The notes under the pieces: model-generated
What the model was told of the DNA's origin: nothing
What the model saw: the letters and a program-made list of their open reading frames with translations, nothing else
Database searches by the model: none
In this document: positions 37,601 through 49,899 of the stretch, piece by piece
How positions within the stretch are numbered: position 1 is the first letter of the stretch
Layout: each line of letters opens with the position of its first letter
Translations under genes and position numbers: made by a program
Assembly: GCA_949752745.1 (NCBI GenBank)
Contig: OX457027.1
Coordinates: forward strand, 61,424,329 to 61,488,328
DNA: 64,000 nt
Direction of reading: 5' to 3'
Origin: Protula sp. h YS-2021
Lineage: Eukaryota > Annelida > Polychaeta > Sabellida > Serpulidae

Positions 37601-40600
37601 TATCAGTGAGGTTTCTTGCCTGGGCACATAATTCACTATTAAGTATATTACCTGGGTACACAATGCGATAATGGCAGTGTGAAGCGCTTCAACGTAGTAT
37701 GTAACAATATCAGCAAAGTGCCTTATGTGAGCACACAATGCCATAATTTCTGTGGCGTGTCTTGCCTGAGAGCACAATGCAACCATGCTAGTGTGGTGTT
37801 TTGCCTGAATGCAAAGATGGAACAATTTCGAGCTCTTTTCGACAGTTTCGCCTAAAATAGCTTGAGAAAAAGAAAACCTCTTGGTCAAGGTTAAAGCTGA
37901 AAACCGAAAGTTGACCATTATCTCAAATTAAAGAGCCATTTTGCGCTCATTTTAGACCTTCAGGCCTAATTAACATTAAATAGGAGATACCTTGCAGACC
38001 TTGACCTCGAAAAAGGTCAAAGTTTAAAACCAGAAGCTGACTAGAAAACGGTTAAACTGAGAGCTGTTTTGAGCTCATTTTCGACATTTTGGTTCTTAAA
38101 CTTGTAACATATGAGGTACCTCGTGAAACTGACCTCAGTCAATTGTATTGCACTGTTCTTTAGATTTCTTTCAACTGCTATGGTCATGTCGGGATCCCCC
38201 TGCCACATTATGCTGAAGTGGGGCATTCCAGCCCTCCTTCTAACCTTTACATGTGGAGTGCCTCACAGTGTAGCAAGGAGGAGTTCCAATTTTAAAGTCT
38301 TGGGTGTGAGCCGACCGGGGTTTGAACCCACGATCTTCCAGTCTCGAGGCGGACACTCAGTCAAGTTCAAAGTCGAAAACCGGAAGATGATCATTATCTC
38401 CAAAACGGTTAGAGACAAAGTGATTTCGAGGGCAAATACGAAAACCGGAAGATGATCATTATCTCCAAACAATTAGAAACAGAACGATGTCGAACTATTT
38501 TCGAACCCTTTCACCGAAATAGTTCTCGTTCACGGTCCAAGTCAACAAGCGAAAGTTATACACTATAAGTTGGAAAAGGATTAGAGCGAGTTCAAACTCT
38601 TGTTTCGATCGTTTCATCTAAAAAAGTTAAGAAAGAGATGTCTATGTGACCCTGACCTTCTTGGTCAAGTTGAAAATCGAAAAAGAAATTGACCATTCTC
38701 TGGAATACGGTCACAGATAAAGCAATTTAAGCTCATTTTCGACCGTCTGAGCCTCAGAGACCTTCCTGGTCACGGTCAAGTCAAATACCACAAGTTGACC
38801 ATTATGTCGAAAACAGTTATAACTAGAGCGGTTTTTAGCTCATTTTCGTCCCTTTTGGCATAAGAGGTACATCGGTGACCTAGACCCTTTTTATGAATTA
38901 TCCAAATGGGTCATTCTGTTATCTAGAGGAATTCGACCTTGTTATTATTTTCTTTTGGCACTGTCACAGAAAAGTAGGCTTTATCCAGGAAAAATCTCAA
39001 CCCTGATTGGCAGGGTGTGGATCGGCTGGTACTACCCCAGTCAACAGTGTCAGTGAAGTGCCTTGCCTAATCAAACAATCTGACAATGTCCGTGTGGTGC
39101 CTTGCCTGAGCGCACAACGCGACAATGTCAGTGAGGTGCCTTGCTTGACCACAAAATGTGACAATATCAGTGAGGTTTCTTGCCTGGGCACATAATTCAC
39201 TATTAAGTATATTACCTGGGTACACAATGCGATAATGGCAGTGTGGAGCGCTTCAACGCAGTATGTAACAATATCAGCAAAGTGCCTTATGTGAGCACAC
39301 AATGCCATAATTTCTGTGACGTGTCTTGCCTGAGAGCACAATGCAACCATGCTAGTGAGGTGTTTTGCCTGAATGCAAAGATGGAACAATTTCGAGCTCT
39401 TTTCGACAGTTTCGCCTAAAATAGCTTGAGAAAAAGAAAACCTCTTGGTCAAAGTTAAAGCTGAAAACCGAAAGTTGACCATTATCTCGAATTAAAGAGC
39501 CATTTTGCGCTCATTTTAGACCTTAAGATCTAACTAACTTTAAATAGGAGATACCTTGGAGACCTTGAGCTCGGAAAAAGTCAAAGTCGAAAACCACAAG
39601 CTGACTAGAAAACGGTTAAACGGAGAGCTGTTTTGAGCTCATTTTCGACATTTTGGTTCTAAAACTTGTAACATATGAGGTACCTCGTGAAACTGACCTC
39701 AGTCAATTGTATTGTACTGTTCTTTAGATTTCTTTCAACTGCTATGGTCATGTCGGGATCCCCCTGCCACATTATGCTGAAGTGGGGCATTCCAGCCCTC
39801 CTTCTAACCTTTACATGTGGAGTGCCTCACAGTGTAGCAAGGAGGAGTTCCAATTTTAAAGTCTTGGGTGTGAGCCGACCGGGGTTTGAACCCACGATCT
39901 TCCAGTCTCGAGGCGGACACTCAGTCAAGTTCAAAGTCGAAAACCGGAAGATGATCATTATCTCCAAAACGGTTAGAGACAAAGTGATTTCGAGGGCAAA
40001 GACGAAAACCGGAAGATGATCATTATCTCCAAACAATTAGAAACAGAACGATGTCGAACTATTTTCGAACCCTTTCACCGAAATAGTTCTCGTTCACGGT
40101 CCAAGTCAACAAGCGAAAGTTATACACTATAAGTTGGAAAAGGATTAGAGCGAGTTCAAACTCTTGTTTCGATCGTTTCATCTAAAAAAGTTAAGAAAGA
40201 GATGTCTATGTGACCCTGACCTTCTTGGTCAAGTTGAAAATCGAAAAAGAAATTGACCATTCTCTGGAATACGGTCACAGATAAAGCAATTTAAGCTCAT
40301 TTTCGACCGTCTGAGCCTCAGAGACCTTCCTGGTCACGGTCAAGTCAAATACCACAAGTTGACCATTATGTCGAAAACAGTTATAACTAGAGCGGTGTTT
40401 AGCTCATTTTCGTCCCTTTTGGCATAAGAGGTACATCGGTGACCTAGACCCTTTTTATGAATTATCCAAATGGGTCATTCTGTTATCTAGAGGAATTCGA
40501 CCTTGTTATTATTTTCTTTTGCCACTGTCACAGAAAAGTAGGCTTTATCCAGGAAAAATCTCAACCCTGATTGGCAGGGTGTGGATCGGCTGGTACTACC

Positions 40601-43600
40601 CCAGTCAACAGTGTCAGTGAAGTGCCTTGCCTAATCAAACAATCTGACAATGTCCGTGTGGTGCCTTGCCTGAGCGCACAACGCGACAATGTCAGTGAGG
40701 TGCCTTGCTTGACCACAAAATGTGACAATATCAGTGAGGTTTCTTGCCTGGGCACATAATTCACTATTAAGTATATTACCTGGGTACACAATGCGATAAT
40801 GGCAGTGTGGAGCGCTTCAACGCAGTATGTAACAATATCAGCAAAGTGCCTTATGTGAGCACACAATGCCATAATTTCTGTGACGTGTCTTGCCTGAGAG
40901 CACAATGCAACCATGCTAGTGAGGTGTTTTGCCTGAATGCAAAGATGGAACAATTTCGAGCTCTTTTCGACAGTTTCGCCTAAAATAGCTTGAGAAAAAG
41001 AAAACCTCTTGGTCAAAGTTAAAGCTGAAAACCGAAAGTTGACCATTATCTCGAATTAAAGAGCCATTTTGCGCTCATTTTAGACCTTAAGATCTAACTA
41101 ACTTTAAATAGGAGATACCTTGGAGACCTTGAGCTCGGAAAAAGTCAAAGTCGAAAACCACAAGCTGACTAGAAAACGGTTAAACGGAGAGCTGTTTTGA
41201 GCTCATTTTCGACATTTTGGTTCTAAAACTTGTAACATATGAGGTACCTCGTGAAACTGACCTCAGTCAATTGTATTGTACTGTTCTTTAGATTTCTTTC
41301 AACTGCTATGGTCATGTCGGGATCCCCCTGCCACATTATGCTGAAGTGGGGCATTCCAGCCCTCCTTCTAACCTTTACATGTGGAGTGCCTCACAGTGTA
41401 GCAAGGAGGAGTTCCAATTTTAAAGTCTTGGGTGTGAGCCGACCGGGGTTTGAACCCACGATCTTCCAGTCTCGAGGCGGACACTCAGTCAAGTTCAAAG
41501 TCGAAAACCGGAAGATGATCATTATCTCCAAAACGGTTAGAGACAAAGTGATTTCGAGGGCAAATACGAAAACCGGAAGATGATCATTATCTCCAAACAA
41601 TTAGAAACAGAACGATGTCGAACTATTTTCGAACCCTTTCACCGAAATAGTTCTCGTTCACGATCCAAGTCAACAAGCGAAAGTTATACACTATAAGTTG
41701 GAAAAGGATTAGAGCGAGTTCAAACTCTTGTTTCGATCGTTTCATCTAAAAAAGTTAAGAAAGAGATGTCTATGTGACCCTGACCTTCTTGGTCAAGTTG
41801 AAAATCGAAAAAGAAATTGACCATTCTCTGGAATACGGTCACAGATAAAGCAATTTAAGCTCATTTTCGACCGTCTGAGCCTCAGAGACCTTCCTGGTCA
41901 CGGTCAAGTCAAATACCACAAGTTGACCATTATGTCGAAAACAGTTATAACTAGAGCGGTTTTTAGCTCATTTTCGTCCCTTTTGGCATAAGAGGTACAT
42001 CGGTGACCTAGACCCTTTTTATGAATTATCCAAATGGGTCATTCTGTTATCTAGAGGAATTCGACCTTGTTATTATTTTCTTTTGCCACTGTCACAGAAA
42101 AGTAGGCTTTATCCAGGAAAAATCTCAACCCTGATTGGCAGGGTGTGGATCGGCTGGTACTACCCCAGTCAACAGTGTCAGTGAAGTGCCTTGCCTAATC
42201 AAACAATCTGACAATGTCCGTGTGGTGCCTTGCCTGAGCGCACAACGCGACAATGTCAGTGAGGTGCCTTGCTTGACCACAAAATGTGACAATATCAGTG
42301 AGGTTTCTTGCCTGGGCACATAATTCACTATTAAGTATATTACCTGGGTACACAATGCGATAATGGCAGTGTGGAGCGCTTCAACGCAGTATGTAACAAT
42401 ATCAGCAAAGTGCCTTATGTGAGCACACAATGCCATAATTTCTGTGACGTGTCTTGCCTGAGAGCACAATGCAACCATGCTAGTGAGGTGTTTTGCCTGA
42501 ATGCAAAGATGGAACAATTTCGAGCTCTTTTCGACAGTTTCGCCTAAAATAGCTTGAGAAAAAGAAAACCTCTTGGTCAAAGTTAAAGCTGAAAACCGAA
42601 AGTTGACCATTATCTCGAATTAAAGAGCCATTTTGCGCTCATTTTAGACCTTAAGATCTAACTAACTTTAAATAGGAGATACCTTGGAGACCTTGAGCTC
42701 GGAAAAAGTCAAAGTCGAAAACCACAAGCTGACTAGAAAACGGTTAAACGGAGAGCTGTTTTGACCTCATTTTCGACATTTTGGTTCTAAAACTTGTAAC
42801 ATATGAGGTACCTCGTGAAACTGACCTCAGTCAATTGTATTGTACTGTTCTTTAGATTTCTTTCAACTGCTATGGTCATGTCGGGATCCCCCTGCCACAT
42901 TATACTGAAATGGGGCATTCCAGCCCTCCTTCTAACCTTTACATGTGGAGTGCCTCACAGTGTAGCAAGGAGGAGTTCCAATTTTAAAGTCTTGGGTATG
43001 ACCCGACCGGCGTTTGAACCCACGATCTTCCAGTCTCGAGGCGGACACTCAGTCAAGTTCAAAGTCGAAAACCGGAAGATGATCATTATCTCCAAAACGG
43101 TTAGAGACAAAGTGATCATTATCTCCAAAACGGTTAGAGACAAAGTGATTTCGAGGGCAAAGACGAAAACCGGAAGATGATCATTATCTCCAAACAATTA
43201 GAAACAGAACGATGTCGAACTATTTTCGGACCCTTTCACCGAAATAGTTCTCGTTCACGGTCCAAGTCAACAAGCGAAAGTTCACTATAAGTTGGAAAAG
43301 GATTAGAGCGAGTTCAAACTCTTGTTTCGATCGTTTCATCTAAAAAAGTTAAGAAAGAGATGTCTATGTGACCCTGACCTTCTTGGTCAAGTTGAAAATC
43401 GAAAAAAAAATTGACCATTGTCTGGAATACGGTCACAGATAAAGCAATTTAAGCTCATTTTCGACCGTCTGAGCCTCAGAGACCTTCCTGGTCAAGGTCA
43501 AGTCAAATACCACAAGTTGACCATTATGTCGAAAACAGTTATAACTAGAGCGGCTTTTAGCTCATTTTCGTCCCTTTTGGCATAAGAGGTACATCGGTGA

Positions 43601-45660
43601 CCTAGACCCTTTTTATGAATTATCCAAATGGGTCATTCTGTTATCTAGAGGAATTCGACCTTGTTATTATTTTCTTTTGCCACTGTCACAGAAAAGTAGG
43701 CTTTTTTCCAGGAAAAATCTCAACCCTGATTGGCAGGGTGTGGATGGGCTTGTACTACCCCAGTCAACAGTGTCAGTGAAGTGCCTTGCCTAATCAAACA
43801 ATCTGACAATGTCCGTGTGGTGCCTTGCCTGAGCGCACAACGCGACAATGTCAGTGAGGTGTCTTGCCTGGGCACATAATTCACTATTAAGTATATTACC
43901 TGGGTACACAATGCGATAATGGCAGTGTGGAGCGCTTCAACGCAGTATGTAACAATATCAGCAAAGTGCCTTATGTGAGCACACAATGCCATAATTTCTG
44001 TGACGTGTCTTGCCTGAGAGCACAATGCAACCATGCTAGTGAGGTGTTTTGCCTGAATGCAAAGATGGAACGATTTCGAGCTCTTTTCGACAGTTTCGCC
44101 TAAAATAGCTTGAGAAAAAGAAAACCTCTTGGTCAAGGTTAAAGCTGAAAACCGAAAGTTGACCATTATCTCGAATTAAAGAGCGATGTTGCGCTCATTT
44201 TAGACCTTCAGGCCTAATTAACATTAAATAGGAGATACCTTGGAGACCTTGAGCTCGGAAAAAGTCAAAGTCGAAAACCACAAGCTGACTAGAAAACGGT
44301 TAAACGGAGAGCTGTTTTGAGCTCATTTTCGACATTTTGGTTCTAAAACTTGTAACATATGAGGTACCTCGTGAAACTGACCTCAGTCAATTGTATTGTA
44401 CTGTTCTTTAGATTTCTTTCAACTGCTATGGTCATGTCGGGATCCCCCTGCCACATTATACTGAAATGGGGCATTCCAGCCCTCCTTCTAACCTTTACAT
44501 GTGGAGTGCCTCACAGTGTAGCAAGGAGGAGTTCCAATTTTAAAGTCTTGGGTATGACCCGACCGGCGTTTGAACCCACGATCTTCCAGTCTCGAGGCGG
44601 ACACTCAGTCAAGTTCAAAGTCGAAAACCGGAAGATGATCATTATCTCCAAAACGGTTAGAGACAAAGTGATCATTATCTCCAAAACGGTTAGAGACAAA
44701 GTGATTTCGAGGGCAAAGACGAAAACCGGAAGGTGATCATTATCTCCAACAATTAGAAACAGAACGATGTCGAACTATTTTCGGACCCTTTCACCGAAAT
44801 AGTTCTCGTTCACGGTCCAAGTCAACAAGCGAAAGTTCACTATAAGTTGGAAAAGGATTAGAGCGAGTTCAAACTCTTGTTTCGATCGTTTCATCTAAAA
44901 AAGTTAAGAAAGAGATGTCTATGTGACCCTGACCTTCTTGGTCAAGTTAAAAATCGAAAAAGAAATTGACCATTCTCTGGAATACGGTCACAGATAAAGC
45001 AATTTAAGCTCATTTTCGACCGTCTGAGCCTCAGAGACCTTCCTGGTCAAGGTAAAGTCAAATACCACAAGTTCACCATTATGTCGAAAACAGTTATAAC
45101 GAGAGCGGTTTTTAGCTCATTTTCGTCCCTTTTGGCATAAGAGGTACATCGGTGACCTAGACCCTTTTTATGAATTATCCAAATGGGTCATTCTGTTATC
45201 TAGAGGAATTCGACCTTGTTATTTTTTTCTTTTGCCACTGTCACAGAAAAGTAGGCTTTATCCACGAGAAATCTCAACCCTGATTGGCAGGGTGTGGATG
45301 GGCTTGTACTACCCCAGTCAACAGTGTCAGTGAAGTGCCTTGCCTAATCAAACAATCTGACAATGTCCGTGTGGTGCCTTGCCTGAGCGCACAACGCGAC
45401 AATGTCAGTGAGGTGCCTTGCTTGACCACAAAATATGACAATATCAGTGAGGTGTCTTGCCTGGGCACATAATTCACTATTAAGTATATTACCTGGGTAC
45501 ACAATGCGATAATGGCAGTGTGGAGCGCTTCAACGCAGTATGTAACAATATCAGCAAAGTGCCTTATGTGAGCACACAATGCCATAATTTCTGTGACGTG
45601 TCTTGCCTGAGAGCACAATGCGACTAATACTAGTGAGGTGTTTTGCCTGAATGCAAAACG

Positions 45661-45860
45661 TGGTCAAGGTCAAGGTGAAAACCGGAAGTTGACCCTTATC
45701 TCAAAAACGGTTAGAGACAGAAATTTTGCACTCATTTTAGACACTTCAGGCCTAATTCACGTTAAACAGGGGATACCTCGGTGACCTTGCCCACAATGTG
45801 ACAATGCCATTTAGTTGTCTTGTCGGAGCACCTAATGTGGCACTGGCGTGGTGGTTCACT
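45661..45860. repeat. Degenerate right end of the satellite array
   Basis: Satellite words continue in altered order and with divergence: ggtcaaggtcaagg, gaaaaccggaagttgaccc, ggttagagacag, then gcctaattcacg and ggggatacctcggtgacc. Two imperfect 39-bp-type subrepeats follow (acaatgtgacaatgcc, ttgtcggagcacctaatgtg). Beyond about 45860 the similarity stops. Higher divergence at an array edge is usual for satellites. Confidence 0.75.
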
Positions 45861-48081
45861 GGCATTTTCTGATAAACACAATGTCGCTGGGCGCCCGAGG
45901 TATGAATGGCGATACAAAGGGCCGTTTGACCACACGAGGTAGCTCGATCTCATCGTCAGTATACGCTACATCCAATGGTGCTTTTTCCAACTGAAGAATA
46001 TCATATCTTACGAAAAAGGTTCTTAATCAAAGTACTTATCTAAACCTCCACGAGAAGAACAAACGCGACAACCAAAAGCACAACCAACACAAACTACGAA
46101 CAGATCCAAATGGCCACAGACAGATCCAGAGTACTGGTACGGAGGTGTGGGTGACATGGCGGGTATGGGACGAACAGTCTCTGGATCTGTCACGCCGCCA
46201 ACAACACACAGGAGAAAACAAAACCTGACCGCGAACTTTGCGAGAACGTTTACAGCATAACGCCCACCTCGCTGACCACACCCTCGCCCAACTCACCCCA
46301 TCCCCGCCCCCCCCCCCCCCCAAATCGGACGAATCCTAACCTAAAACGCATATCCTACTAACCTGCCATGTACTTTGATTAAGAATCTTTTTCAGAAACG
46401 ATACAGATGATCGCCATTGCACCAAGTGAACTGGTCTGTAGTAAAGCACTGAACGCACAGTAAAGCACTGGCAGCGTTTAAACAAAACCCAGCAAGTGCA
46501 ACATGTCTGGTAGAAACATAAAACGAGTAACTGTGTGTAAAATGTTCGGCCAGGTCAAGGCTTCGATCGTTCCTATCTGTCGGTATAGGAAGACAAAAAA
46601 AAAATATGTGCCATCCTTCCAATTGGTGAGGCTTTCAGTCGAGAATTGGGAATTCCTAACACACTGCTCAGCGGAAGCAGCACCAATGAGTTTTTACTCC
46701 GAAGAGGCGGCATACATTTCACTCTATGAACAGGTTAAACGTATAAAGACATATGAACAATTCTTTGGTCAGTGCCAGAACTTTCTTCCAAAAACTTAAA
46801 TTTCCTATGGCAGTGTTAAAATGTGTCAATGGATTTCGAAGACAGCTGAACAATTTTATCTTTCAAAAAAGGACTGCAATGGCACAGCAGTTTTCTTATG
46901 TGCATGAGCACTCTACACTGAAAGTTCATTTAACTGCAATACTGTGAATGCATTTTAAACTCAAAATCACTCAAATCTGTAGAGTCTTCATATATTTAAG
47001 GCCGTTTAATTTAACTTGCTCAGTCACAATACATAAATTACGTCCAAAGACGGACACCTTGAAGGCTAACAGCTGCCGATTCTTCCCATTCTTCCATGAG
47101 AGACCTCAGACAAGTGCCGTATTTATGGGAAACAAACAGCGCCTCAACCATTGTAGTGAGCTCAAAAAATGACATTTTTAAAAAAGATTTCTAAAGAATT
47201 GGCAGCAGAGGCGACGCCACCTGGTGAGCATTTCGTGACTAGACAAGCACTAAATAACACGACACACAACAGTAAGTGTTATCGGACAGTGCCGTTACTA
47301 CTTAAAGACATATCTCAAGAGCAGTCATCCCAGGCATGGATGGTGCAACTCCAGGGAATATTTTTGATTACAAAAGAGAATGCACGGAGAAATTTTGAAA
47401 GTTTTCAAAAAGATGGACAGAGCATAAGCCTGTCTAGTGACTTTTTTGTGACAAAATCATACAATGTGGTTTTCAACATCCACCATTTGTACATTTCAGT
47501 AACTTTTACCAAAACTGAAGATTTCACTTTCGAGCTTAATCAGTATCCAGTTTAAATACAAGACATTATTGGAACATGTTTTTCCGCTTTTTACCATGAA
47601 TTTCTCCATAGCAGGACCGATTTCTCACGTTTTTAACACGTGACAAAAAGGAAACATCCTGTTGAGTCATTTTTTCAATTTTAAAGCAAAATGCCACTCT
47701 TGAATCAGAATTTCTTCCACGGACCCCAATTTGTGAACGGTGCTTATAGTACACGTACGACACGAACCGGTTTGGCTGTATATCTCATTTTTTACAGACA
47801 CAGCATTTGGTAAATGCACATGCCTTGGGCGTTGGTCACTTTTTAAAATGCAGATATCACAAACACTGTTGCAGCTACTGCTTTGTTCCTCGGAAACGAA
47901 CATAGCAACTAGGAAACTTTCACAGATATCGTAATGGCGGCATGCACTGTGCTCTTCACATTGCAAAAGGAGGTCAAAATGACACTGTCTAAGAATTAAA
48001 AAAGGGCGTCACTTCAATTATCTTTTTGTGACAAAACAATAGAAAAAGTCGTTTTCAAAATCCACTAGTGTTTTATCAACA
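45861..48081. other. Low-repeat DNA without a recognisable gene
   Basis: This stretch has a 15-C tract (46307-46321) and several short open frames. The longest lie at 46503-46799 and 47169-47555 on the plus strand (98 and 128 codons). I recognise no domain, splice pattern or codon signal in them. The word ctttttgtgacaaaa occurs at about 47443 and 48023, and again at 48758. The first two are followed by related sequence (ggttttcaacatccac, cgttttcaaaatccac), suggesting a small dispersed repeat. Exons of an unknown host gene cannot be excluded. Confidence 0.4.
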
Positions 48082-48093
48082 CCGATTAAACAA

Positions 48094-48333
48094 TTGTATT
48101 GTGTTGTTCTTTAGATCCCTTTCAATTGCTATGGTCATATCAGGATCCCCCTGCTACATCATACTGAAACAGGGCATTCCAGCCCTCCATCTAACCCTAA
48201 AATGTGGAATGCCTCACAGGGTAGCAAGGAGTCCCAATTTTAAAGTCTTAGGTATGACCCGACCGGGGTTTGAACCCACGATCTTCCAGTCTCGAGGCGG
48301 ACATTCTAACCACTAGGCCACCAAGGTTGGTCC
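48094..48333 (-). mobile_element. Intact tRNA-derived SINE, 240 bp
   Basis: It is flanked by a 12-bp target-site duplication, ccgattaaacaa, at 48082-48093 and 48334-48345. Read on the minus strand, the head starts near 48325 with GGTGGCCTAGTGGTTAGA (A-box type) and carries GTGGGTTCAAACCCC (B-box type), an RNA polymerase III promoter arrangement derived from a tRNA gene. A conserved body follows (words such as ttcagtatgatgtagcaggg). It ends in an A/CA-rich tail, ACAACACAATACAA. This is the reference copy for the truncated SINEs in the satellite. It encodes no protein and needs a partner LINE; its tail does not resemble the (ATG)n tail of the LINE in this window. Confidence 0.92.
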
Positions 48334-48345
48334 CCGATTAAACAA

Positions 48346-49087
48346 GAATCAAGGGCGGGACTTTACGAGGACTAGCAAACGTGAAAACACGGAGCACACA
48401 TAAACAGTGTGGCTATTTGATACGTCAATTCATAAGGGATAGAGTGTTAACATAGCCTCAGCATTGCCAGCTAAACCTGTAAGAGAACAGTGAACGCCAG
48501 CCCTTCATTCTGTTTCATATGCCCCTGATTTGTCTGTTTCGTCTCATTTTTCTTAGAACTGGTTCTCGTAATTTAAATACGACTACTCCTCTGAATTTTT
48601 TGACACAAAATCAACTCTAATTCAGTCACTTTTTGACATCATATGAGTAGATCATAAAGCAGAGTAGTACATTAGAGCAGAAGACGGTCCTGCGGCATTC
48701 ATTCAGATTCGAAATGTCATCGCTTCAAGATACGTATAAGTCGCGTCTGAATCTTTATCTTTTTGTGACAAAAATATAATACATTCAGTATTCCATAGAT
48801 TGAAAATATACATGAAAGCAGAACCTTATGTGAGCTGATAGCTAAGCCATAGCATCAAATTGCAGTGGAATTTTTCTGTGGAATTTTATTTCCCACTTTT
48901 TTCCCAAAATTTTCACATTCATTGATCGGGGCTCCGAATCCCACGCATCTTTTATTTATTCATTGCGTGATGACATTCGAACAGTGCTACATTCCTTTCT
49001 ATAAACACAATCCTGAATACTGTCATGCTGTTAGTATCTGCTGGGAATACTTTATTTTGTAAGTACTTAACTTTTCTTAAACACTTG
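48346..49087. other. No recognisable feature
   Basis: A/T-rich sequence with no supported gene. It contains another ctttttgtgacaaaa word at about 48758 and only short, featureless open frames. Confidence 0.5.
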
Positions 49088-49899
49088 TAATATGAAAATG
49101 CTATACATACAATGTAGGTACTTGCTGATTTGATCAGATTAACTTTTAATCAAGCAGGTTATACAATACTGCCTTCTAACATGGCTGGGTTAAAATTACT
49201 CCTGTTCTACGGTGCTATATTCATTCAATTTATGAATGCAGGCACAGCAGCTGATGGTGCAGTTATATGATAAGGCTTTCCAGTCATATGTATGCCAGCT
49301 ATATCTAATGGTGCTGCTTATCATAAACAATTCACAACTTTTGCACATTACTTAACTATAGAAACGTAAGAAGAGTGTCAAGCGACCTTGTAACCAGCTG
49401 AAACCTATTTAGCTGAAATGTTCTGCTGACGTTTTTATCCTGTAGCAACATATTTCTAACGTGGCGAAGGACCGTCCAATGAACAGTCACAAAAAATTTA
49501 AGGATGGTTTGACGAACGGTCTCTGAGCCTGAGATTCAACTCGTATTAAATTTAATCCTGACCTTGATCCTTGGTATTCCAAAACTTAAGTACAAAAATT
49601 CCAATATGACTGACCAATAGACTCATAACATAGCCTTTTAATTACCCTTATATCAAATTTTTCCAATACGAAAACTTTCTTCAATTTACCAAGGCATATA
49701 TCCAAATAACCGTAATAATTCTAGGAAGAGGAATATTTTAACAAACAAAAATTAGCCAGTTTTTCGATGCACAATGCGCCTGCACAAATGTGCCCAACTT
49801 CCGAAGGTGTAAAAACATGACTTGTGGGTTGACGATGCCTTGTTTTTGTTGGTGTCCACCTGTCTAAGGGATTGGCATCTGAAGAGTTGGTGTCTTCAA

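Larger units (their letters stand above)
23561..45660. repeat. Satellite array, form B (~1.59-kb units each carrying a SINE)
   Basis: Anchors are at 23579, 24695, 26288, 27881, 29474, 31067, 32649, 34243, 35838, 37433, 38997, 40561, 42125, 43720 and 45274. Steps are 1593-1595 bp in most units and 1564 bp where one 33-bp copy is lost and TA gained. Other steps are 1582 bp (12-bp loss in the SINE), 1554 bp (one 39-bp subrepeat lost, near 43861) and 1116 bp (a unit truncated inside the SINE near 24414). Diagnostic variants are shuffled between non-adjacent units, indicating unequal exchange or conversion. A minus-strand frame of 161 codons stays open in most units but has no known domain. Confidence 0.92.

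Noticed and set aside
47169..47555. A 128-codon plus-strand open frame as a host gene
   Set aside because: No recognisable domain, no evident splice or codon-bias support, and it contains the dispersed ctttttgtgacaaaa word. It was left as part of an unassigned region.
48241..48325. A functional tRNA gene on the minus strand
   Set aside because: A- and B-box words are present, but the sequence continues into a SINE body and tail with target-site duplications, and no proper cloverleaf acceptor stem is evident. It is a SINE head.
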